A stretch of DNA of 14,116 bases from an uncultured Lachnospiraceae bacterium (lineage in GTDB: Bacteria > Bacillota > Clostridia > Lachnospirales > Lachnospiraceae), in the NCBI GenBank assembly GCA_905199445.1, contig CAJKGK010000042.1:1-14116 (forward strand). Direction: 5' to 3'. Of the stretch, positions 6,833-13,945 are shown piece after piece. Both the position numbers and the translations under genes were made by a program. A model generated the notes under the pieces. It worked only from the letters and a program-made list of their open reading frames with translations, was not told where the DNA came from and did no database searches. Positions within the stretch are counted from its first letter, which is position 1; the number at the start of each line of letters is the position of its first letter.

Positions 6833-7633
6833 TTATGTATCAGACAGCTGATCCAAACATTGTTCTGATTCATCCTTTGCATCCATGCTTTCCACAGAAT
6901 CACAATCTTCAACTACAATACCAAAAAATCGGGTAAGGGCTTCCTTTGTTTCGGTATTGACCACCTCCCCGGGTTGCTGCGTATACACAGATTCCCGGTA
7001 ATTTTGAATTTCCTCATTTAACGCCAGCATTTTTCGATCTAAAAATGCTGTAATATCCGCACACTCTTTCAATTCCCGGCGAATATGCTCCGGCGCCTGC
7101 CCATCAAACTTATAATAGATCTTGTGTTCAAGACTGGCCCAAAAATCCATGGCAATGGTTCGGATCTGGATTTCTACCTTCGTATAGATTACTTTCTGAG
7201 ACAAATAAACCGGAACAGACACAATCATATGATAACTCATATAGCCATTAGCCTTTGGCCTTGAAATATAATCCTTAATTTTCAGTACATTCACATCATT
7301 CTGATGAGCGATCAGCTCTGCGATTGTATAAATATCTGTGGTAAACGAACAGATAATCCTTATGCCTGCCACATCATTAATATATTTAATAATATTGGAA
7401 ATAAAGGGCTCCCGGTTATTAATTCTCAATTTTCTTAAAATACTCTGAGGGGATTTTATCCTGGAACTGATATGTTCAATCGGCGTATAGCCAAACCGCA
7501 GCTTAAATTCCTGATTCAAAACATTAATTTTTGTATTAATAACTTCCAGCGCAGACTCATACAGTAAAAGCATTTTTTCCCACTGTACAGACTCAGAATA
7601 ATGAACCGGAAGTTTTTTTTCTTCTTCACTCAT
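6833..7633 (-). CDS. relP: Small alarmone synthetase, RelP/YwaC class
   Basis: This 266-residue stand-alone RelA/SpoT synthetase-domain protein makes (p)ppGpp by moving pyrophosphate from ATP to GDP or GTP. It has no hydrolase, TGS or ACT domain. Visible motifs are PIEHISSRIKSPQSI (51-65), DVAGIRIICSF (87-97), KDYISRPKANGYMSYH (120-135) and the glutamate strand VEIQIRTIAMDFWASLEHK (153-171). The last block and the PIEH start resemble, from memory, Bacillus YwaC/RelP more than YjbM/RelQ. The C-terminus continues past the usual end as an acidic tail (about 215-266) with VEDCDSVESMDAKDE. Its ATG follows AGGAGG. It is monocistronic and probably transcribed alone; no promoter is convincing. RelP versus RelQ is the remaining doubt; the enzyme class is not. 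Confidence 0.9.
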   Translation of the reverse strand: MSEEEKKLPVHYSESVQWEKMLLLYESALEVINTKINVLNQEFKLRFGYTPIEHISSRIKSPQSILRKLRINNREPFISNIIKYINDVAGIRIICSFTTDIYTIAELIAHQNDVNVLKIKDYISRPKANGYMSYHMIVSVPVYLSQKVIYTKVEIQIRTIAMDFWASLEHKIYYKFDGQAPEHIRRELKECADITAFLDRKMLALNEEIQNYRESVYTQQPGEVVNTETKEALTRFFGIVVEDCDSVESMDAKDESEQCLDQLSDT

Positions 7634-7763
7634 TGTTATACCTCCTAAGCAAACAGACGACCAGCCTTACGGGGCTTGTATAACAATTTTATCATAAAAA
7701 TCCTGAAAATTTCTGTTTTAACAGTTATTTTAGAAAAATATCACAAACAATACATCAATACAC

Positions 7764-7808
7764 AAAAAGCACCCTCATATAAGACTTTTCTTTCCTATAT
7801 GAGAGTGC
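7764..7808 (-). terminator. Terminator of the fprA-rubredoxin operon
   Basis: On the minus strand GCACTCTCATATA (7808-7796) pairs with TATATGAGGGTGC (7781-7769), 13 base pairs with one G-U. A TTTTTG tail follows. It lies 34 bases after the rubredoxin stop. Confidence 0.9.
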
Positions 7809-7842
7809 CCATCACCTGAACTCAGGCAATTAAATCCTTTAA

Positions 7843-8001
7843 TTATTCTTCAGAAAACTGATCTTTTCCTACGCCGCAAAGAGGGCAGAGCCAATCTTCA
7901 GGAACATCTTCCCATTTTGTTCCTGCTGCGACACCGTTATCCGGATCGCCCTGTGCCTCATCATAAACATATCCACATACATCACATACATATTTTTTCA
8001 T
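7843..8001 (-). CDS. Rubredoxin
   Basis: This 52-residue one-iron electron carrier begins MKKYVCDVCGYVYD and has the two iron-binding pairs C6-x2-C9 and C39-x2-C42 (LCPLCG), with the conserved aromatic core (Y4, Y11, Y13, W30, W37). It is full length for a rubredoxin. ATG at 8001 follows a strong AGGAGG (8015-8010). It lies 75 bases downstream of fprA on the same strand and ahead of a strong terminator, so the two form one unit. In anaerobes rubredoxin passes electrons from NAD(P)H:rubredoxin oxidoreductase to flavodiiron proteins, which matches this context. No reductase gene is visible in this window. Confidence 0.96.
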   Translation of the reverse strand: MKKYVCDVCGYVYDEAQGDPDNGVAAGTKWEDVPEDWLCPLCGVGKDQFSEE

Positions 8002-8027
8002 TTTAAATTCCTCCTGTTTTTATATCG

Positions 8028-8043
8028 GGATATTTTCATATCC
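8028..8043 (-). repeat. GNRA-type hairpin between fprA and rubredoxin
   Basis: On the minus strand GGATAT-GAAA-ATATCC forms a 6-base stem with a GAAA tetraloop. It lies in the 75-base gap of the operon and lacks a U-tail, so it may stabilise or process the mRNA ahead of rubredoxin. Confidence 0.45.
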
Positions 8044-8076
8044 GCAGTTTCACATCAAAAAGTTAACATTTATAAG

Positions 8077-9282
8077 TCAAGGCATCATGGATGCACAGAT
8101 TGCATCTGCCAGCTTATCAATTTCTTCATTCTGTCCGGTCTTCATCGAAGATTTCAGGGTTACTTTTTCTCCAATGTATTCCATGTTTTTCAACGGAGCA
8201 AGAATTTCCTCAATCAATTTTCCGGATACAGGTGCCCACGAACCATTCTGCATAATCGCAATTTTTCTGTTCTGTAAATTATGGGCAGCAATTTCATGAA
8301 GCAGGTTTTCCATATTCGTAAAAATACCATTATTATAAGTAGAACTTGCAATAACAATATGGCTGCATCGAAATGCTTCGGCTACAAGGTAGGAAGGATC
8401 TGTTACAGACACATCATAAACCTTAATATTCTTTATGCCTCTTTCGGCCAGTTTTGCAGCAAGAATATCCACTGCATTTTCGGTGTTGCCATATACGGAA
8501 CCATAGAAAAGAGCCACTGCGGTTTCTTCTGGTGTATAACTGCTCCATGCCTGATATTTTTCCAAAAGCCAGCCAATATTTTCTCTCCAGATAAATCCAT
8601 GAAGAGGGCATATCATCTTGATGTCAAGCCCTGAAGCCTTTTTAAGCAGAGCCTGAACCTGCATACCGTATTTTCCTACGATATTTGTATAGTATCTGCG
8701 ATATTCTTCCGCCCATTCTCTTTCAATATCCACTTCATCCGCAAACAGATTCCCACTGATTGCACCAAAGGAACCAAAAGCATCTGCAGAAAAAAGAATA
8801 CCTTCTGTCATTTCGTAAGTTACCATAACCTCTGGCCAATGCACCATTGGGGCCATCACAAAGGTTAATGTATGCTTACCACAGGAAAATGTATCCTTTT
8901 CCTTAACAACCACGGCTCTTTCATCTACATCAAAATCATAAAACTGCTTAATCATTGCCACAGTCTTTGCATTGCAAATCAGCTTCAAATCCGGATAACG
9001 GATAATCAGCTCCTCAATCACCGCACAGTGATCCGGTTCCATATGATTAACAACAAGATAATCCAGCGTACGTCCATTCAGCACAGCTTTAATATTATCC
9101 AGGAACTGGCGGTTAACAGCCTGATCTACTGTATCCAGCAGCACAGTTTTTTCATCAACCAGCAAATAAGAATTGTAAGCAACTCCTTTTGGAATCGGAT
9201 ATACATTTTCGAACAATGCCAGTCTGCGATCACTGGCACCGACCCAGTAAAGCTGTTCGCCTATTTTTCTTGCACATTCCAT
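8077..9282 (-). CDS. fprA: A-type flavodiiron protein (FprA), O2/NO reductase
   Basis: This 401-residue cytoplasmic enzyme reduces O2 to water or NO to N2O with electrons from rubredoxin. The N-terminal metallo-beta-lactamase-like domain (about 1-250) carries the diiron ligands: H80-x-E82-x-D84-H85 (NHMEPDH), H148 (VHWPE), D167 (SADAFG) and H228 (PLHGF). The C-terminal flavodoxin domain (about 255-401) has an FMN-binding loop YGSVYGNTENA (260-270) and STYNNG (314-319). Length is typical for class A with no extra domain. Rubredoxin follows in the same unit. An in-frame TGA two codons upstream fixes the ATG at 9282, whose ribosome site AAAGG is unusually far (13 bases). Two candidate promoters lie upstream. 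Confidence 0.97.
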   Translation of the reverse strand: MECARKIGEQLYWVGASDRRLALFENVYPIPKGVAYNSYLLVDEKTVLLDTVDQAVNRQFLDNIKAVLNGRTLDYLVVNHMEPDHCAVIEELIIRYPDLKLICNAKTVAMIKQFYDFDVDERAVVVKEKDTFSCGKHTLTFVMAPMVHWPEVMVTYEMTEGILFSADAFGSFGAISGNLFADEVDIEREWAEEYRRYYTNIVGKYGMQVQALLKKASGLDIKMICPLHGFIWRENIGWLLEKYQAWSSYTPEETAVALFYGSVYGNTENAVDILAAKLAERGIKNIKVYDVSVTDPSYLVAEAFRCSHIVIASSTYNNGIFTNMENLLHEIAAHNLQNRKIAIMQNGSWAPVSGKLIEEILAPLKNMEYIGEKVTLKSSMKTGQNEEIDKLADAICASMMP

Positions 9283-9358
9283 CGTTCATTCTATTCCTTT
9301 CTGAATGTCTGTTGTTACCCCGCTGACAGGGGCAAAATTTAATGAATCTTTCGTTGTT

Positions 9359-9387
9359 ATTTTAAACCGACTTCCATGTCCGGTCAA
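9359..9387 (-). promoter_or_regulatory. Proximal sigma-A promoter of fprA
   Basis: On the minus strand TTGACC (9387-9382), 17 bases and TAAAAT (9364-9359). The start would be near 9352, giving a leader of about 70 bases with a small CCCC/GGGG hairpin (9332-9318). Confidence 0.75.
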
Positions 9388-9404
9388 GGGTTACTTTCTT
9401 TTTT

Positions 9405-9410
9405 ATTATA
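9405..9410 (-). promoter_or_regulatory. Distal -10 box of fprA lacking a -35
   Basis: A perfect TATAAT on the minus strand with no -35 at normal spacing. Its start would be near 9398. A Crp/Fnr-like palindrome is centred at -41.5 from it, as at activator-dependent class II promoters. Confidence 0.5.
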
Positions 9411-9431
9411 ACCAATAACTGATGATCCTTC

Positions 9432-9447
9432 TGTAACTTTAGTCACA
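9432..9447 (-). promoter_or_regulatory. Crp/Fnr-like binding site upstream of fprA
   Basis: On the minus strand TGTGA-CTAAAG-TTACA differs at one base from the Crp-type TGTGA-N6-TCACA. It could serve a Crp/Fnr-family sensor of redox or nitrosative state. No such regulator is encoded in the window. Confidence 0.45.
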
Positions 9448-9455
9448 TTTATATT

Positions 9456-10286
9456 TTATTTTTCTGTGTGACAAATATAGGTTTCCCAAAATTCTTCAAA
9501 ACACAAGTTATTTTCTGTTATAAACTGGGCTGCGGCCTCACCAACGTACCGAAAATGCCAGGGTTCATAGCTGATTCCCGTTATAGCTTCCTTTCCCCGG
9601 TCATATCTTAGTATAAATCCATATGACGGTGCATGGGTCCGCAGCCATCTTCCCTCCGGTGTATCTTCATACCCTTCATCCAACTGTGTATAATTTGCGG
9701 CATAAATATCCACGGCCAGGCCCAGACGATGTTCTCCGGAATTAGGAACAGACACATATTTTTTCGCTTCGTCATAAGCCTTCGCCTCAGGTACACCCTG
9801 ACGAATCTGATTTTGCACTTCAGATTCAAACAGCGCCTCCTGCTTTTCTTTTGTGCGGTATCCGGAACATACAACAGGTGACAGACCCTCGGAGCGCATA
9901 GCTTCAAGCATCCGGACAAGCGGTGCATAAATTCTGGCATCCACAGACTCCTGGGAGTCCGGAAGCTGTTTTGTCTCAATCTCATAATCATCAGGAACAG
10001 CTACTTTTTCATTGGTCAGGATATACTGCCACATATTTTCCGTATCCGGAATAAATACCGGATGAGTGCCAGCCGAATCCCCGACCTGAAGCTGAGATGT
10101 GCCTTGTGCTAAAGCACTTTGAGACTCCGACTCCAGCACGTCTCTGGATACATACTGGCTATTTTTATTCTTTTCCGCTCCAGGTTGACCAAATTTGACA
10201 AACAGCAAAAGCCCCCCGGCCACACTGACACCCAAAATGACCATCATAATCGCCATTTTCATCTGTTTCTTAAAATTATTATCCAT
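9456..10286 (-). CDS. Membrane-anchored VanY-type D-alanyl-D-alanine carboxypeptidase (M15 family)
   Basis: This 276-residue zinc peptidase trims the last D-Ala from peptidoglycan stem peptides outside the cell. Residues 11-31 form an uncleaved signal anchor after a short basic N-terminus; a Ser/Gln-rich linker runs to about 80. The catalytic domain (about 95-255) shows SGYRT (141-145), SGEHRLGLAVD (183-193, zinc ligands H186 and D193) and EPWHFRY (241-247, base E241 and zinc ligand H244). These match the LAS/VanY signature. The start ATG at 10286 has GGAAGGGG about 11 bases upstream. It lies 34 bases downstream of the AraC-type gene and is probably co-transcribed. I see no terminator after it. 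No vanA/vanB cluster is present, so resistance is not implied; housekeeping or stress-linked wall trimming is more likely. Confidence 0.93.
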   Translation of the reverse strand: MDNNFKKQMKMAIMMVILGVSVAGGLLLFVKFGQPGAEKNKNSQYVSRDVLESESQSALAQGTSQLQVGDSAGTHPVFIPDTENMWQYILTNEKVAVPDDYEIETKQLPDSQESVDARIYAPLVRMLEAMRSEGLSPVVCSGYRTKEKQEALFESEVQNQIRQGVPEAKAYDEAKKYVSVPNSGEHRLGLAVDIYAANYTQLDEGYEDTPEGRWLRTHAPSYGFILRYDRGKEAITGISYEPWHFRYVGEAAAQFITENNLCFEEFWETYICHTEK

Positions 10287-10320
10287 CCTTCCGGTATCCC
10301 CTTCCGATTAAACTAAACCG

Positions 10321-11157
10321 TTATTTATCCTTTCTCAAACTGCTGGGCGTACAACCGTAAATTTCCCGGAACAGCCGTGTAAACAGCTTATAATTTGTAA
10401 ATCCATGATTTTCCGCAATCACCATAATATTATCCTGGGTATTCATAATATCATCATAAATATGCACAAGACGGACAAGGTGCAAATGCCGCGTAAAATT
10501 AATGCCCATATGCTGTTTAAAAAATCGGCAAAAGTACTCTCTGCTCAGACCAAAATGGTCTGCCAGATCCCCAAGTGTAATATCTTCTTTATAATGTGCC
10601 TGAACATAGGCTACAATGTCATTAAGCCTTTCCCTGACCCGAAGATCTCTCACATCGGTATTTTCCAAAAGGGGCCGTGCAAAATGATTGACAAGCAAAA
10701 ACAAAACCTCCATGACAATCGCTTCACAGCGCATCTCATAGCCAACAGGCTGGGTAATATACAGTCGGGGTAATTCCTTCATCATATCACATATTTTCAG
10801 ATACTGTTCCAGCTTATCCCGCTGCAGCGATTCACGGCAGCATTCCAGCCTAAGACTGTCCAGCTGGGGCACATATTTTTTTACAAAATCTCTGGACACA
10901 TAAATATAAATTCCCATAGAAACTCTGGCACACTGGGTTTGATGAATAATGTTGGAATCTACAAGAATAAATTCCCCGTTGACAAGGGCATGACGCCTGC
11001 CATCAAAAATAACCTCTCCAACGCCGTTAAGGGCATAATGCATCTCCAGCGCCGAATGCCAGTGCGGCGGATTATAAACCCCCCGTCGGCTGTAATAATC
11101 AATACGAATCCCGGTTTTATCCAGGTCATAAATATGCTTGTAAATAACATTATTCAT
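10321..11157 (-). CDS. AraC-family transcriptional regulator with cupin sensor domain
   Basis: This 278-residue regulator has an N-terminal cupin-type ligand-binding domain (about 15-95) with HWHSALEMHY (32-41) and a second histidine H72, a linker rich in Leu and Cys, and a C-terminal DNA-binding domain (about 178-276) with two helix-turn-helix units (about 195-216 LGDLADHFGLSREYFCRFFK; about 243-265 NIMVIAENHGFTNYKLFTRLF). The closing YGCTPSSLRK is the usual AraC ending. Such proteins typically respond to sugars or related small molecules. The carboxypeptidase gene follows at 34 bases, an unusual partner. The ribosome site is weak (AAGG). A palindrome just upstream is a candidate operator. 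The inducer cannot be deduced. Confidence 0.93.
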   Translation of the reverse strand: MNNVIYKHIYDLDKTGIRIDYYSRRGVYNPPHWHSALEMHYALNGVGEVIFDGRRHALVNGEFILVDSNIIHQTQCARVSMGIYIYVSRDFVKKYVPQLDSLRLECCRESLQRDKLEQYLKICDMMKELPRLYITQPVGYEMRCEAIVMEVLFLLVNHFARPLLENTDVRDLRVRERLNDIVAYVQAHYKEDITLGDLADHFGLSREYFCRFFKQHMGINFTRHLHLVRLVHIYDDIMNTQDNIMVIAENHGFTNYKLFTRLFREIYGCTPSSLRKDK

Positions 11158-11184
11158 AAATCATCCAACCTTAAAAATATCAAT

Positions 11185-11205
11185 ATTGACCAAGAATTAG
11201 TCAAT
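11185..11205. promoter_or_regulatory. Candidate operator/promoter between araC-type gene and small ORF
   Basis: ATTGAC (11185-11190) and GTCAAT (11200-11205) form an inverted repeat around 9 bases. Read on the minus strand, TTGACT (11204-11199) lies 17 bases before GATATT (11181-11176). That would be the araC promoter, but its leader would be only about 12 bases. Autoregulation is possible. Confidence 0.4.
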
Positions 11206-11285
11206 TTCCTTACTAATCTTCCTGTGGTTTATATGATACCATATGGATTGTAAAAAGAAAACAGATTTGAAAGGAGAAATAAAAT

Positions 11286-11417
11286 ATGTCAAGAATATCC
11301 AACAACAAAAAGTCCTTAAAAGAACGTATCTATCAGTATTTCACTGAAAATGCCCAGTATTTCGCCTATCTGTCCTGTGCTTTAAGCGGCAATGTTTATA
11401 TACTTCCCCGCAAATAA
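11286..11417 (+). CDS. Small ORF, 43 residues, unknown function
   Basis: An ATG at 11286 with a strong AAAGGAG ribosome site seven to eight bases upstream opens a 43-codon frame. The peptide has a basic start (MSRISNNKKSLKERI), an aromatic-rich middle (YQYFTENAQYFAYL) and an end ILPRK, with one cysteine. It is divergent from the AraC-type gene and closed by its own terminator 54 bases after its stop. I recognise no family. Coding bias cannot be judged over so few codons. It may be a genuine small protein, a secreted or regulatory peptide, or a decayed gene fragment; the strong translation start and isolated transcription unit favour a real gene. Confidence 0.5.
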   Translation: MSRISNNKKSLKERIYQYFTENAQYFAYLSCALSGNVYILPRK

Positions 11418-11471
11418 TCGAGAAAGCGAGGACGTACTCACAAATGATTACAAATAAAATTAACCGAACAG

Positions 11472-11516
11472 ACGGGAGCATGTAGGATTTTGTCATCCAT
11501 ACATTCTCCCGTTTTG
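11472..11516 (+). terminator. Terminator after the small ORF
   Basis: ACGGGAG (11472-11478) pairs with CTCCCGT (11506-11512), extended inward by ATGT/ACAT and GGAT/ATCC with a mismatch and a bulge. A TTTTG tail follows. It closes the short unit starting upstream of 11286. Confidence 0.88.
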
Positions 11517-11584
11517 TGTGTCTCTATTTTTTATATAATCTTAATTATATTCTTAAATTATCTCTTTATTTTAATATTTATTTT

Positions 11585-11593
11585 TGATATAAT
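11585..11593 (+). promoter_or_regulatory. Extended -10 promoter, candidate helD promoter
   Basis: TGATATAAT is a perfect extended -10 (TG-N-TATAAT) in very AT-rich DNA. The -35 region (TTTATT at 11565-11570) is poor, as allowed for extended -10 promoters. The start would be near 11600, giving a 130-base leader to helD. Confidence 0.6.
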
Positions 11594-11596
11594 GTG

Positions 11597-11631
11597 AAAA
11601 CGCAGCTTATACGTTTACGGCTGCGTTTTTT
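11597..11631 (+). terminator. Intrinsic-terminator hairpin directly after the -10 box
   Basis: AAAACGCAGC (11597-11606) pairs with GCTGCGTTTT (11620-11629) over a 13-base loop, followed by more T. By form it is a terminator, yet its left arm begins around the predicted +1. It either closes read-through from upstream or acts on the helD leader. Confidence 0.75.
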
Positions 11632-11729
11632 ATGCCTGGACTGGAGGGTGTCATTGACCCAATGGATGATGCCTGATTCAGATTTCTTACAACGATTAAA
11701 GAAAACTTGAGAAAAGTGAGGGATATTCT
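11632..11729 (+). other. helD leader, no clear gene
   Basis: The stretch between the hairpin and helD holds a small CATTG-ACC-CAATG palindrome and a TTGACC without a fitting -10. I see no tRNA-like or known riboswitch structure. Confidence 0.4.
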
Positions 11730-13808
11730 ATGGAATTATTATCAAAAACGGAAACATTATCCGAAAAAGGAAACATTGCTGCAGACAGCGAAGACTTCCA
11801 GCGGGAAGCCGATCATCTTAAAAACTGCCTGGCTATTGTCAGAAACAATATTGACATATATGAGCAAAAAGAACGGAATTACCAAAACGAAGTGACTCAG
11901 TTATTTCAATCCGTTCGTAAAGGCGAGGGTGATGCTTACGGACAACTGCTTGCCGGCCAGAGTATTTTGGAAAATACTCAAAACTCGCTGAGAAAAAATC
12001 GTGCGGCACTTAAAAAAGCTTATTTTGGCCGAATTGACTACGACGATGAAACCTATGGTCTTAAAGAAACCTGCTATATCGGAAAAAATGAGGTGACACG
12101 TAATCTTACGGAAGTTGTTATTGTCGACTGGCGCGCGCCCGTTACAGCCGCCTATTACGAAAACGAACTGGGCGCCGGAAGCTACGATGTTCCCGGCAGT
12201 ACCCCTATTCAGATTCACCTTCACAGAAAAAGAACCTACGATATTGAGCAGGATCGGCTGCTTGGATACTATGATGATGATACAGCTGCCAATGATGAGC
12301 TGCTGGTCAAATATTTATCTCAGCATAAAGACGCCGTCCTGGGCGATATTATTGCCACCATTCAAAAAGAACAAAATCTCATCATCCGTGACAGCCCGTT
12401 TAAAAATATTATTGTCCAGGGGGTTGCAGGAAGCGGAAAAACAACCGTTGCCCTCCATCGTATTTCCTATATTCTTTATAATTATGCCAATCGCTTCAAA
12501 CCGTCGGAATTTTGTATTGTAGGAAGCAGTGATATGCTTCTCGACTACATCAGCAGCGGACTGCCTGAGCTGGATGTGAGTCATGTCCGCCAGATGCGTA
12601 TGGATCATTTTATACCATACCTTATGGGAAAATCCTGGAAAAAGAAATATAAACTGATCCCGGATAAACCGTCTGCCGACCTGCGGAGCAAACTGCCTTT
12701 TGTCCGCCGCCTGGAAGACTATCTAAAACAATGGGAGAGGGATCATCTATGTCTGGATGATATTTATGATCCGCAGCTTGGAAAAATTTTTACATCAGAA
12801 AATATGAAAGAAATCCGCAGGCTGAACCCATCTCTGTCAATGCTTCAGTTTGAAAAACTGCTCAATGAACGTCTCGCAAGCAGAATAAAACTGTTATGCT
12901 CAGACTTTGAGCCTGACGATCGAAAAGTCAAGCTCAGGGAATATAAAAAGTACTTTCATTCCGATCAAAATAAATGGACAGAACCTGAAATTTATGCAGC
13001 GTTTCTGAAAAATACAGGATTTACATCAGACGATCAAATGCCCTGCCCGTCTGCCGCTTCCTTTGATATCTACGAAGCAGCTGCCCTTGCACTGATTTAC
13101 CGCCGAATATTGAGAAAAAAAGATGAGGACGAATTTAGTCAGATCATTATAGACGAAGCACAGGATTTTGGTGAAATGATCTATTATGTTTTAAAACAGC
13201 TGCTGTCGGATTGCTATTTCACAATCATGGGCGATGTCTCCCAGAATATTCGTTATGAAACCGGTATGAATGACTGGGATGGCTTAAAGGAGGCCATGTT
13301 TGACAATGAAGATGACAGCTTCTGTCTTTTATCCAAAAGCTACAGAAATACCATCGAAATCTCAGAGTGTGCCGGCCGTGTCCTTGAAAAGGCATCCCAG
13401 GGCAGCTATAAAATTCAGCCTGTCATCCGCCATGGTCAGCCTGTGGCATACCTTCACCCAGCAGCTGAGAACTTGAATGCTCAGTTGAAAAAAACTATAG
13501 ATGAAATTCGAAAAAAAGATTTCGAAACCATTGCTGTAATCTGTCGAAATGAAAGCGAAGCCCGCCAGGTCTGTGAAATTTTAGAGCTGCCCGAAGATAG
13601 CCAGCACAGCTTTCATAACGGTGTCATGGTCCTGCCTGTAACCATGACCAAAGGTCTGGAATTTGATGCAGTCATTCTCTGGAAGCCAGACAACCGTCAT
13701 TACGGCAGCAATATGAAAGAAGCCAAATTACTGTATGTCGCCATTACCCGCGCCCTTCATGAGTTATATATGATTTCGGATGAGCAAATCAGCGAACTGC
13801 TTATATAG
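11730..13808 (+). CDS. helD: HelD-type RNA polymerase recycling ATPase (UvrD-like)
   Basis: This 692-residue superfamily-1 motor protein binds RNA polymerase and frees it from stalled DNA/RNA complexes. The N-terminal part (about 22-100) is a charged coiled-coil arm that in HelD enters the polymerase secondary channel. The block VDWRAPVTAAYYE (132-144) is typical of the HelD family. Motor motifs: Walker A GVAGSGKTT (231-239), Walker B/motif II IIIDEAQDF (472-480), motif IV-like LLSKSYRNT (533-541), motif V TKGLEFDAVI (640-649) and motif VI YVAITRA (669-675). It is somewhat shorter than the roughly 770-residue Bacillus protein. ATG at 11730 is preceded by GAGGG. It stands alone and ends at a strong terminator. 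A plain UvrD/Rep helicase is less likely because of the N-terminal arm and WRAP block. Some homologues give rifamycin tolerance. Confidence 0.94.
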   Translation: MELLSKTETLSEKGNIAADSEDFQREADHLKNCLAIVRNNIDIYEQKERNYQNEVTQLFQSVRKGEGDAYGQLLAGQSILENTQNSLRKNRAALKKAYFGRIDYDDETYGLKETCYIGKNEVTRNLTEVVIVDWRAPVTAAYYENELGAGSYDVPGSTPIQIHLHRKRTYDIEQDRLLGYYDDDTAANDELLVKYLSQHKDAVLGDIIATIQKEQNLIIRDSPFKNIIVQGVAGSGKTTVALHRISYILYNYANRFKPSEFCIVGSSDMLLDYISSGLPELDVSHVRQMRMDHFIPYLMGKSWKKKYKLIPDKPSADLRSKLPFVRRLEDYLKQWERDHLCLDDIYDPQLGKIFTSENMKEIRRLNPSLSMLQFEKLLNERLASRIKLLCSDFEPDDRKVKLREYKKYFHSDQNKWTEPEIYAAFLKNTGFTSDDQMPCPSAASFDIYEAAALALIYRRILRKKDEDEFSQIIIDEAQDFGEMIYYVLKQLLSDCYFTIMGDVSQNIRYETGMNDWDGLKEAMFDNEDDSFCLLSKSYRNTIEISECAGRVLEKASQGSYKIQPVIRHGQPVAYLHPAAENLNAQLKKTIDEIRKKDFETIAVICRNESEARQVCEILELPEDSQHSFHNGVMVLPVTMTKGLEFDAVILWKPDNRHYGSNMKEAKLLYVAITRALHELYMISDEQISELLI

Positions 13809-13830
13809 AAACCTGGAAAACGAAATGCAA

Positions 13831-13872
13831 AAAACTCTGAACAATTAATCACTTAAAAGTTCAGAGCTTTTT
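13831..13872. terminator. Bidirectional terminator between helD and tRNA-Cys
   Basis: CTCTGAAC (13835-13842) pairs with GTTCAGAG (13859-13866). TTTTT follows on the plus strand and TTTTTT on the minus strand, so it serves both helD and tRNA-Cys. Confidence 0.9.
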
Positions 13873-13873
13873 A

Positions 13874-13945
13874 AGGCGCAGGCCGGATTTGAACCGGCGA
13901 ATCAAGGTGTTGCAGACCTTTGCCTTACCACTTGGCTACTACGCC
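13874..13945 (-). tRNA. tRNA-Cys (GCA)
   Basis: Minus-strand sequence GGCGTAG...CTGCGCC forms a 7-base acceptor stem with one U-G pair. The anticodon arm AAGGT-CTGCAAC-ACCTT holds GCA (13913-13911), and the T-arm CCGGTTCAAATCCGG is canonical. The discriminator is T, as expected for Cys. CCA is not encoded, so it must be added after transcription. Confidence 0.97.

Noticed and set aside
8872..9342. Long open frame on the plus strand opposite fprA
   Set aside because: It lies antisense to the well-supported FprA gene, has no ribosome site or family motif, and is rich in His/Ile/Asn as expected from a shadow frame.
9456..10286. Vancomycin-resistance role for the VanY-type enzyme
   Set aside because: No vanH/vanA/vanX or VanS/VanR genes are nearby; the motif set is shared by many housekeeping D,D-carboxypeptidases.
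11163..11204. Firm araC promoter at TTGACT-17-GATATT
   Set aside because: It would leave only about 12 bases before the ATG and a poor ribosome site, so it is kept only as a low-confidence candidate.
10939..11253. Plus-strand open frame opposite the AraC-type gene
   Set aside because: It overlaps the AraC coding region in antisense and has no domain pattern or ribosome site.
11286..11417. Small ORF as an AgrD-type cyclic lactone peptide
   Set aside because: The cysteine is not in the usual thiolactone-ring context, no AgrB processing protease is adjacent and the charged tail is not typical.
11597..11631. Riboswitch or T-box in the helD leader
   Set aside because: Only one simple hairpin is present; there is no T-box sequence, no specifier stem and no recognisable aptamer.
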